In this document: positions 1 through 5,707 of the stretch, one piece after another
Numbering within the stretch: the first letter of the stretch is position 1
How the letters are laid out: every line of letters begins with the position of its first letter
Source of the DNA: Verrucomicrobiales bacterium
Lineage (GTDB): Bacteria > Verrucomicrobiota > Verrucomicrobiia > Methylacidiphilales > JAAUTS01
Assembly (NCBI GenBank): GCA_031279715.1
Contig: JAITHY010000066.1
Coordinates: forward strand, 1-6,109
Direction: 5' to 3'
Length of the DNA: 6,109 nt
Program-made: the position numbers and the translations under genes
The notes under the pieces: model-generated
What the model saw: the letters and a program-made list of their open reading frames with translations, nothing else
Told to the model about the DNA's origin: nothing
The model's database searches: none

Positions 1-498
1 AACGCCGGTCGAGGGTTCGTCCAACAACAGCAGCCTCGGGTTGCGCAACAACGCGGCGGCAATCATCACTTTCTGAAACTCGCCGCCGGAAAGCTCGTGA
101 ATGCCACGGTCAGCGAGCCGCGCGCCGTCGAGCAACTCCAGCTTCGCCAGCGCCGCCTGACGATGCGCGCCGCCGCCGAACCAGAACCGCTGACGCGGCA
201 AGTTCAACGTCAGCAATTCCATCACTGAAAACGGCAGATTCCGATCCAGCGCCGCCATCTGCGGCACGTAACCCAGCGCGTCGCGTCCGAAACCGTCGGC
301 AAAATCAATCTCACCGCCAGCCGCTTTTACCAAGCCGAGCACCGCCTTGAACAGCGTGGACTTGCCCGCGCCGTTCGGCCCGATAAGCGAGAGAATTTCC
401 CCGCGTCGCACATCGAGGTCAATCCCCGCCAGCGCCAAATTACCCTCGTAGCGAACGGACAGTTTTTTAATTGTCAGCGCTGACGGTGCCCCGTTCAT
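1..498 (-). CDS. znuC: Zinc/metal ABC transporter ATP-binding protein, 5' part (cut by window edge)
   Basis: Cytoplasmic ATPase that powers import of the metal delivered by the neighbouring binding protein. The first 166 codons are visible and stay open to base 1. They show the ABC ATPase landmarks in order: Walker A GPNGAGKST (residues 40-48), Q-loop glutamine in VPQ (Q80), signature LSGGE (136-140), and Walker B LLLLD followed by the catalytic glutamate E161 in DEPSTG. The last ~80 residues, including the H-loop histidine, lie outside the window. The start is the ATG at 498-496, which overlaps the znuA TGA as ATGA, implying translational coupling and equal dosage. The partner assignment comes from znuA; the ATPase alone would not separate zinc from manganese or iron systems (MntB/TroB type). 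The znuB permease is expected next, past the left edge. Confidence 0.9.
   Translation of the reverse strand, partial: MNGAPSALTIKKLSVRYEGNLALAGIDLDVRRGEILSLIGPNGAGKSTLFKAVLGLVKAAGGEIDFADGFGRDALGYVPQMAALDRNLPFSVMELLTLNLPRQRFWFGGGAHRQAALAKLELLDGARLADRGIHELSGGEFQKVMIAAALLRNPRLLLLDEPSTGV
473..484. repeat. Fused inverted heptamer pair at the znuC 5' end
   Basis: GTCAGCGCTGAC is a perfect 12-bp palindrome made of two overlapping copies of the dispersed heptamer, within codons 5-9 of znuC. It is translated (P-S-A-L-T), so it sits inside coding sequence just after the overlapping start. Confidence 0.7.
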
Positions 499-1418
499 TT
501 TTTCCAGACCTTGCCCAACGCCGCCAAATTTTTCCGCATCCTCACCAGATAAGCGTCCGCTGACGGCGCGCCGATTTCCAGCGTGTCCAGCACCCCCGCC
601 TTCGCGCCCGTCTGCCGCGCCACCTCCTCAAGCAATTTTGGGGAATAACCGTTCTCGGCGAAAATGACTTTCACTCCGTGCTTGTTTATGGCCTGCACCA
701 GCGCCTGCAAGTCGCGCGGTTTGGGATCTTGTCCGGGGAATTGCGTGATGCAGCCAAGGTAAACAAACCCATAGCGTTTCGCCAAATACGGAAAAGCGTC
801 GTGAAACGTGACCAGCCTCTTCTCAAACTTGACCGTCAGCGCCAGCCGGAAACTTTCGTCGAGTTCATGCAATTTTTCAAGATAAGTGTCCGCGTTTTTT
901 TTGTACGCGGCGGCGTTTTTCGGGTCGCTGGCCGTCAGCGCCGCGAGAATGTTTTGCACCTGCCGCCGCGCCAGAACCGGATCGAGCCACACATGCGGAT
1001 TTTTTTCGCCATGCTCATGCTCCTCCTCCTCCTCATCAGCGGCGCTGCCGGTGAAGAAGGCTTCCGCGTTGTCCAGCAACTCAATCCCCGCGCTGGTGTC
1101 CACGACGCGCAATTTTTTGCCGCCCGCTTTTTTCAGCAAATCACCAAGCCATTCCTCAAGCCCCGCCCCATTAATGACGAACAAATCCGCCGCTGCGATT
1201 TTTTTCACATCGGACGGTTTGAACTGGTAATCATGCGGCTCCGCGTCGCTGCCGATGAGCATTTGCACCTCCGCCAGCTCGCCGACGATGGATTTGGTGT
1301 GCGCGTACATTGGCAAAAAACTGGCGACGATTTTCAATTTCTCCGCCGCTGACAATGACCCGGCCAGTAATGCGAACAGCGTCACCAGCCCCAACATATA
1401 AAAAGATTTGTTTTTCAT
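495..1418 (-). CDS. znuA: Periplasmic metal-binding protein of a zinc ABC importer (ZnuA-like, cluster A-I)
   Basis: Solute-binding lipoprotein/periplasmic protein of the ZnuA/TroA/PsaA family that captures a divalent metal and hands it to the ABC permease. The 307 residues begin with a signal peptide: MKNK, then a hydrophobic run, then Ala-Ala near residues 24-25. No clear lipobox cysteine is visible. Likely metal ligands are H62 in EPHDYQ, H142 in NPHVWLDP, H206 in TFHDAF and D278 in VLDTLE. In this family a histidine at the third position goes with zinc, whereas manganese-specific members have glutamate, so zinc is the better call. Between ligands one and two lies an acidic/His loop (128-137, five Glu then H-E-H), shorter than in E. 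coli ZnuA; such loops are thought to help gather zinc. A promoter with a palindromic Fur/Zur-like site lies directly upstream, and znuC overlaps its stop. No Shine-Dalgarno is visible before the ATG at 1418. Confidence 0.88.
   Translation of the reverse strand: MKNKSFYMLGLVTLFALLAGSLSAAEKLKIVASFLPMYAHTKSIVGELAEVQMLIGSDAEPHDYQFKPSDVKKIAAADLFVINGAGLEEWLGDLLKKAGGKKLRVVDTSAGIELLDNAEAFFTGSAADEEEEEHEHGEKNPHVWLDPVLARRQVQNILAALTASDPKNAAAYKKNADTYLEKLHELDESFRLALTVKFEKRLVTFHDAFPYLAKRYGFVYLGCITQFPGQDPKPRDLQALVQAINKHGVKVIFAENGYSPKLLEEVARQTGAKAGVLDTLEIGAPSADAYLVRMRKNLAALGKVWKK
1020..1034 (-). repeat. (GAG)5 trinucleotide run in the znuA acidic/His loop
   Basis: Five consecutive GAG codons (CTC on the plus strand) encode E129-E133, followed by CAT GAG CAT. 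It is an in-frame trinucleotide run, so slippage would change loop length without a frameshift. Confidence 0.85.
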
Positions 1419-1425
1419 ATTGCGA

Positions 1426-1438
1426 ATTGATTATCAAT
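1426..1438. promoter_or_regulatory. Candidate Fur/Zur-family operator at znuA
   Basis: A perfect 13-bp palindrome, ATTGAT-A-ATCAAT on the coding strand, is centred on base 1432, eight bases before the znuA start codon. Aligned on the TGATAATCA core it matches about 12 of 19 positions of the classical Fur box, and contains a complete TGATAAT half-site. It covers the -10 box of the best promoter here, so bound regulator would block RNA polymerase. Position in front of a zinc uptake gene favours Zur, but sequence alone cannot choose between Zur, Fur and Mur/Mnt-type members, and an AT-rich palindrome of this size could be chance. Confidence 0.5.
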
Positions 1439-1458
1439 AAGAAAACCGGCGCTGGCAA
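1430..1458 (-). promoter_or_regulatory. Sigma-70-like promoter for znuA-znuC
   Basis: On the minus strand TTGCCA (1458-1453, 5 of 6 to TTGACA) is followed after exactly 17 bases by GATAAT (1435-1430, 5 of 6 to TATAAT). A start site about seven bases downstream falls near 1423, only about five bases before the znuA ATG. This would give an almost leaderless mRNA, which fits the absence of a Shine-Dalgarno sequence. Confidence 0.55.
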
Positions 1459-1501
1459 GCAAAAATTTTCACTCTTGTGGGCAACAGGCTTCATCGCCGC
1501 C

Positions 1502-1514
1502 GCTGACCGTCAGC
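1502..1514. repeat. Inverted pair of the GCTGAC word at the 3' end of the AEC gene
   Basis: The plus strand reads GCTGAC-C-GTCAGC, a 6-base inverted repeat around one base. The TGA stop of the AEC permease (1512-1510) is formed inside the right arm. A transcript could fold into a five-pair stem with a three-base loop, but no T-run follows on the coding strand, so a rho-independent terminator is not well supported. It is best seen as a paired copy of the dispersed heptamer. Confidence 0.5.
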
Positions 1515-2457
1515 CAATCCACCGCAGTCCAAAGTGAATCCACAGTGGAATCGTCACCAACCCGGCGACGGTGCCGATGAGCACCACGCGCAACGCCGTC
1601 GGCACATGGCCGCCGTAGTGTCGCGTCATCACCACGGGGAAGGTCGCGGCCGGCATGGCGGCTTGCACCACCAGAACTTGTTTGAGTATCAGTGGCAGCG
1701 GCAGAAATTTTGCCGTGGCGATCATCATCAGCGGCATCAACAGCGAGCGCGTCACCAACGCCAGCGCGCTCACCCGCTTGGCGCGGAACAACTCGCCGGT
1801 GTTGTTGAGGGTGAAATCGCTGAACGACGCCCCGACCATCAGCAACCCGAATGGAATGGCGCATTGCCCGAGCATCCTCAGCGCGCCCCAGAGCAGGTCC
1901 GGCGCCCACTCGCGCACTGGCAGCAGGTTGAGCAGCAGCGCGCCGAGGATGGCGACGAGCGGGGCGTTGACGATGTTGCGCCAGCCCGCTGAGGGCGCGC
2001 CGCCGATGAGCCGGACGATGATCGTCCACAGACAAATTTCCGAACCCATGTTGTAAGCAAAACACACGCCAACCGCCTCCGGCTGGAACAGCGCGGCAAT
2101 GACGGGAATTGCGAAATAACCGTAATTGTTAATCCCCGTCGTGGCGGCGAAGGTGCGGCGCTCGACGCCGTACCTCAACCCCGCTGACCGTGACAACAAC
2201 CAGCCAATGCCGGACGCAAGCAGCACCATTGTCACGCTGATCAGCGGCGCTGACAGTGAGATGCCGGCCTGGCGCAGGGCGGGGTTGCCAATAATGGAAT
2301 CCAAAATCAGGCACGGGTACAGCAAATTCACGATGAGGCGAAAGATGGCCGGGTCGCCCTCGCGCGGCAGCACGCGCAACCGCCGCATGACCAATCCGCC
2401 GCCGATGACCAGAAACACCGTCAGCACCGGCGAGAGCACCGTGTAATATTCATTCAT
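1510..2457 (-). CDS. AEC (auxin efflux carrier) family permease
   Basis: Inner-membrane transporter of the Mem_trans family (PF03547), a ten-helix secondary carrier fold; bacterial members move small organic anions such as malate or malonate, but substrate cannot be read here. The 315 residues are strongly hydrophobic with repeated ~20-residue membrane segments from residue 8 to the C-terminus. Family-typical stretches are NNYGYFAIPV (110-119), near the central break of one half, and AAMPAATF (266-273) in the matching place of the other. I chose ATG 2457. The frame stays open to a GTG at 2487, but the ten extra residues fall in the TTCGTG repeat DNA and are unlike a family N-terminus. No Shine-Dalgarno precedes either start. 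It sits 73 bases after mutS and 91 bases before znuA, and no functional link to either is evident. A role in metal uptake is not implied. Confidence 0.87.
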   Translation of the reverse strand: MNEYYTVLSPVLTVFLVIGGGLVMRRLRVLPREGDPAIFRLIVNLLYPCLILDSIIGNPALRQAGISLSAPLISVTMVLLASGIGWLLSRSAGLRYGVERRTFAATTGINNYGYFAIPVIAALFQPEAVGVCFAYNMGSEICLWTIIVRLIGGAPSAGWRNIVNAPLVAILGALLLNLLPVREWAPDLLWGALRMLGQCAIPFGLLMVGASFSDFTLNNTGELFRAKRVSALALVTRSLLMPLMMIATAKFLPLPLILKQVLVVQAAMPAATFPVVMTRHYGGHVPTALRVVLIGTVAGLVTIPLWIHFGLRWIG

Positions 2458-2473
2458 AAAGCGGTATTTTAAC

Positions 2474-2500
2474 CACGAACACGACACGAATGAACACGAA
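2474..2500. repeat. Three TTCGTG direct repeats upstream of the AEC gene
   Basis: CACGAA occurs on the plus strand at 2474, 2485 and 2495 (TTCGTG on the coding strand), spaced 11 and 10 bases, that is about one helical turn. They fill much of the 73-base gap between mutS and the AEC permease and end about 17 bases before its ATG. A weak TAAAAT -10-like hexamer lies at 2471-2466. The spacing would suit a regulator bound on one face of the helix, but decay products of a dispersed intergenic repeat look the same. Confidence 0.6.
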
Positions 2501-2530
2501 ATGTTTTGCGCCGGTTCCGAGCCGCTTCAC

Positions 2531-5047
2531 TCAACGTTTGGCGGCTTGGAGTTTAAACAAATCCAGCTGCGGGATGTCCCCGGCGGGAGACTTGGGCCTG
2601 CCCTCGGTCCGCTGACGATGATGGGCGAGGTTGGGCTGGCCGGTGGTGTCAAGTTCAGCCTCTTCCAAATTACGTAAAATTTCCTTGGCGCGGCTGACGA
2701 CTTCCTTCGGCAAGCCGGCGAGTCGCGCGACTTGGATGCCGTAGCTTTTGTCGGTGCCACCGGGGGCGATTTTGCGCAGGAAGATGATTTGGTCATGCCA
2801 TTCGCGGACGACAACATTGTAATTCTTCGCGCCGCGCAGGAGCATTGAGAGTTCGGTCAACTCGTGGTAGTGCGTGGCGAACAGCGTCTTCGCCCTGACG
2901 ATATTGTGCAAGTGCTCCGCCACCGCCCACGCAATGCTCAGTCCGTCGAAGGTGCTGGTGCCGCGCCCAATTTCGTCAAGAATGACCAGACTGTCAGCGG
3001 TGGCGTTGTTCAGAATATTCGCGGTCTCGTTCATCTCGACCATGAACGTGCTCTGCCCGCGCGACAAATCATCGCTGGCGCCGACGCGCGTGAAGATGCG
3101 GTCAAGCATGGGAATCACCGCCTTTTGCGCGGGCACATACGAGCCGGTGTGCGCCATCAGCGCGATGAGCGCGACCTGCCGGATGTAGGTGCTCTTGCCC
3201 GCCATGTTCGGGCCGGTGAGAATGGCGAGACGGCAGTCGTCGTCGTTCAATGTTGTGTCGTTCGGCACAAAACGCTCGCCGCGGATGAGTTGTTCCAGCA
3301 CGGGGTGGCGGCCCTCGATGATTTCGAGGCGGCCGTTGCCGCTGATGACGGGCTTGCTGTAATTGAACAGGCGCGCGCTGAGGGCGAACCCGGCGAGAAT
3401 GTCAAGCTGCGCGATGGCGCGCGCGCTTTCCTGAATGGCAGCGGTGTGCACGGTGACTTGCGCGCGCACTTCCTGAAAAATTTGGTATTCAAGTTGCTTG
3501 GCGCGCTCCTCGGCGCCGAGGATTTTGCCCTCCATTTCCTTCAACTCCGGCGTAATGAACCGCTCGGCATTGACCAGCGTTTGCTTGCGCGTGTAATCGG
3601 CGGGCGTTTGCGCGAGATTGGATTTGGTGATTTCTATATAATAACCAAACACCGAGTTGAACCTGACCTTCAGCGACTTGATGCCGGTGCGTTCCTGCTC
3701 GCGCGCCTGCAACTCGGCGACCCAGTTTTTACCCTCGCGCTGCGCGTGGCGCAACTCGTCAACATCAGCGCGATAACCTTCGCGGATGAGGCCGCCTTCC
3801 TTGAGCTGCAGCGGCGGGTCCTCGACAATGGCGCTGGCAATCAACTCCACGACCTCCGGCAGCGGCTGGATTTTTTTTGACAACTCCAGCGTCAGCGGCG
3901 TGTCCAGCGCGGCGACGCGGCTGGCGATGGCGGGCAGCGCGGCGAGCGACTGGCGCAGCCCCTGCAAATCGCGCGCGTTGCCGGAGCCTTGCGCGAGCCG
4001 CCCGATGAGCCGCTCCAAGTCGCGCACCTCCCGCAACTGTTCGCGGAATGCCTCGAGCTGGCCGACGTCCTCCAGCCAGCGCGCGACGACCAACTGCCGC
4101 GCCTCGATGGCGTCCTTCATCCTCAGCGGCTGCAAAATCCAGCGCCGCAACTCGCGCCCCGCCATCGCGGTCACCGTCTGGTCCATCACTTTCAACAAAC
4201 TGGTGTCAGCGGCGGCGTTGCTTGACGCGCTGACGGTCAGCTCCAAGTTGCGCTGCGTGATGGCGTCCACCACGAGAAATTCCGCGCCGGAGTACGGTTG
4301 AATTTTCAACACGTGCGCGGCGTTCGCCTTCAACTCCTTGGTCACATAATGCAACAACGCGCCCGCCGCTGACAGTCCGGCGTCGAGGTGCGCGCAGCCA
4401 AAGCCGTCGAGCGAGTGAATGTTGAAATGCTCCTTCAGTTCAAGGTCAGCGTTGCCCCGCTCGAATGTCCACTCGTCATGCTCGTACAGCGCGACGCCCG
4501 TGCCGCCGTTCAACTCCGGCGCGGACGAGCCGGCGGGGTAAATCAACTCCTTCGGCCGCAGCCGCTGCATCTCATCGAGCCACTCGCGCTGCGACCCAAG
4601 CTCCGTGGCGCGAAACTCACCGGTGGTCATGTCGAGAAACGCGAAGCCGAACTGAGTGTCAGCGGCGAGCACGGCGGCGATGAAGCGGTTCTCCTTGGGC
4701 TGCGTGAGTTCGAGATTGAACGTGCTGCCCGGCGAGAGAATTTGCGTGACCTTGCGCTCGACGATTTGCCCGGGGCGCGGCTCGGTGACTTGGTCGCAAA
4801 TGGCGACGCGCTTGCCGTGCTGGATGAGTTTGCCGACATAATTTTCCGCCGCGTGATAAGGAATGCCGCACATGGGCACGCCGTGGCGTTTGGTGAGTGT
4901 GAGGTTCAGCAACGCGGAAGTTTCCTTGGCATCGTCGAAAAACATCTCGTAAAAATCGCCGAGCCTGAACAACAGCAGCGCGTCCCTGGGGATTTCGCCT
5001 TTGATTTGGCGGTACTGCTGCATCATGGGCGTGAGCGTTTCGGACAT
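2531..5047 (-). CDS. mutS: DNA mismatch repair protein MutS
   Basis: Recognises base mismatches and small loops after replication and recruits MutL in an ATP-dependent way. The 838 residues are full length (E. coli 853). The mismatch-wedge motif F-Y-E (32-34, in GDFYEMFFDDA) and the GVPMCGIPYHA block (56-66) mark domain I. The connector, lever and clamp domains run through the middle. The ATPase domain has Walker A GPNMAGKST (612-620), the STFMVEMNE segment (666-674), Walker B LVILDE (687-692) followed by GRGTSTFDG, and ATHYHEL (724-730). The helix-turn-helix dimer region GTDKSYGIQVARLAGLP is at 764-780. Near the C-terminus, QLDLF (827-831) fits the QL[SD]LF sliding-clamp-binding consensus. 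The chosen ATG (5047) aligns with the E. coli N-terminus through TPMMQQY; no Shine-Dalgarno precedes it. No mutL is visible. It lies 42 bases after the DUF4416-like gene and may be cotranscribed. Confidence 0.98.
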   Translation of the reverse strand: MSETLTPMMQQYRQIKGEIPRDALLLFRLGDFYEMFFDDAKETSALLNLTLTKRHGVPMCGIPYHAAENYVGKLIQHGKRVAICDQVTEPRPGQIVERKVTQILSPGSTFNLELTQPKENRFIAAVLAADTQFGFAFLDMTTGEFRATELGSQREWLDEMQRLRPKELIYPAGSSAPELNGGTGVALYEHDEWTFERGNADLELKEHFNIHSLDGFGCAHLDAGLSAAGALLHYVTKELKANAAHVLKIQPYSGAEFLVVDAITQRNLELTVSASSNAAADTSLLKVMDQTVTAMAGRELRRWILQPLRMKDAIEARQLVVARWLEDVGQLEAFREQLREVRDLERLIGRLAQGSGNARDLQGLRQSLAALPAIASRVAALDTPLTLELSKKIQPLPEVVELIASAIVEDPPLQLKEGGLIREGYRADVDELRHAQREGKNWVAELQAREQERTGIKSLKVRFNSVFGYYIEITKSNLAQTPADYTRKQTLVNAERFITPELKEMEGKILGAEERAKQLEYQIFQEVRAQVTVHTAAIQESARAIAQLDILAGFALSARLFNYSKPVISGNGRLEIIEGRHPVLEQLIRGERFVPNDTTLNDDDCRLAILTGPNMAGKSTYIRQVALIALMAHTGSYVPAQKAVIPMLDRIFTRVGASDDLSRGQSTFMVEMNETANILNNATADSLVILDEIGRGTSTFDGLSIAWAVAEHLHNIVRAKTLFATHYHELTELSMLLRGAKNYNVVVREWHDQIIFLRKIAPGGTDKSYGIQVARLAGLPKEVVSRAKEILRNLEEAELDTTGQPNLAHHRQRTEGRPKSPAGDIPQLDLFKLQAAKR
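4205..4241. repeat. Heptamer cluster within mutS
   Basis: Three copies of the GTCAGC word fall within 37 bases: GTCAGCG at 4205, CGCTGAC at 4228 and GTCAGC at 4236. The last two form GCTGAC-G-GTCAGC, the same one-base-spaced inverted pair as at 1502-1514. It encodes the poorly constrained segment L-T-V-S-A-S-S-N of MutS (residues 270-277) and neighbours. Confidence 0.65.
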
Positions 5048-5089
5048 ACGGGGTGATCAGGCTAACGCGCCAGGCGCAAAGTCACAATG

Positions 5090-5707
5090 TTAATCTGCCA
5101 TCCCGAACGGAGATGGGTTGAAGCGCCGGTTACGCGGATATTTTTGGGCCAACCGACCGGTCCAACGAGTGTGATACTTTCGCCGATTATAATTTTTTCC
5201 GAGAACTTCCCTGTAAACATCTTGCAAAAGAATTTTTCGGTCGGCGGGCTTAAATTCCGCAAAAGTCCAGGCCGTGTCCGCCAATTTTCTCCGGCTCCAT
5301 CTAAGCTGCAACTCAACCCAAACTTCTTTTTCCTTGTCAAGCTGCGTCCGACGGCTTGACTCCTTGTGGGAGGCCATCCATAAGCCGCGTTTGTCGAGCA
5401 GGCCGGGATTTAAATTAAACCGGCGCTTGTCCTCGCGGGAAAAATACCGCTCAAGCTCAAGAGTTTTCCGCTTAAAAGCAACCAAATCGCAATCCTTGGC
5501 TTTCTTTTCAAAAATCAGGATTTGGGAGAGCAACAATGGCCCTGTCTCCGAGCGATAAGAGTCGGGCATTTCCTCCTCGATTCTGACCTCGCTGGCACGG
5601 CAGCGTGTGCCGATAAACTCTTGTATTTGCGGCAATACCTGACTGACAAACAGGGAATGATATTCCTGACTCGTCAACACCGAAAGCATCAATACTCCGC
5701 TTTTCAT
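5090..5707 (-). CDS. DUF4416-like protein of unknown function
   Basis: Cytosolic-looking, basic protein of 205 residues with no signal peptide or membrane segment. I recognise a DUF4416-like pattern: an acidic segment near 43-56 ending in E-T-G where the family has a Y-E-x-E-M-G-type motif, then ELERYF (84-89), RFNLNPGLLD (96-105; family NLDPG), ASHKESSRR (112-120; family ASTKN..HR), VELQL (131-135; family EVTL) and AWTFAEF (146-152; family WTYPDY). Family members are usually about 170-180 residues, so the Arg/Lys-rich tail (about 170-205) is extra. Function is unknown for the family and none is assigned. The ATG at 5707 overlaps the stop of the upstream transporter as ATGA, with GAGG seven bases before it, so the pair is translationally coupled. 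GC content is about 48%, below mutS. The family call rests on remembered motif spacing, not a search. Confidence 0.7.
   Translation of the reverse strand: MKSGVLMLSVLTSQEYHSLFVSQVLPQIQEFIGTRCRASEVRIEEEMPDSYRSETGPLLLSQILIFEKKAKDCDLVAFKRKTLELERYFSREDKRRFNLNPGLLDKRGLWMASHKESSRRTQLDKEKEVWVELQLRWSRRKLADTAWTFAEFKPADRKILLQDVYREVLGKNYNRRKYHTRWTGRLAQKYPRNRRFNPSPFGMAD

Larger units (their letters stand above)
109..4664. repeat. Dispersed heptamer CGCTGAC/GTCAGCG, 19 copies
   Basis: Plus-strand CGCTGAC begins at 188, 478, 558, 1347, 1501, 2182, 2248, 2610, 4228 and 4367. GTCAGCG begins at 109, 473, 835, 934, 2993, 3891, 4205, 4445 and 4658. Counts are by hand. With about 58% GC and independent bases roughly one copy is expected. 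Eighteen copies are inside genes and use five different codon registers (TCA-GCG six times, GCT-GAC five, CTG-AC four, CGT-CAG-CG two, GTC-AGC one), so the signal is at DNA level and not one protein motif. None occurs in 4665-6109. Role unknown. Confidence 0.75.

Noticed and set aside
678..1352. 224-codon open frame opposite znuA, and a 222-codon frame at 4388-5056 opposite mutS
   Set aside because: Same antisense shadow effect; no domain, no start signal, and they overlap confidently identified genes.
2458..2487. Ten-residue N-terminal extension of the AEC permease from GTG 2487
   Set aside because: It is made of the TTCGTG repeat DNA, has no ribosome-binding site, and the ATG at 2457 gives a normal family N-terminus.
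2459..2500. Promoter for the AEC gene using TAAAAT at 2471-2466
   Set aside because: The -10 is plausible but the hexamer 17 bases upstream (TTCATT) matches the -35 consensus at only three positions; too weak to list as a feature.
2864..3880. 338-codon open frame on the plus strand opposite mutS
   Set aside because: Shadow of a GC-rich coding region; low-complexity Arg/Ala/Val/Asp-rich translation with no recognisable domain, directly antisense to conserved MutS ATPase and lever domains.
5067..5077. GCGCC-A-GGCGC inverted repeat between the DUF4416-like gene and mutS, as a terminator
   Set aside because: One-base spacer, short stem and no T-run on the coding strand; chance is likely in GC-rich sequence.
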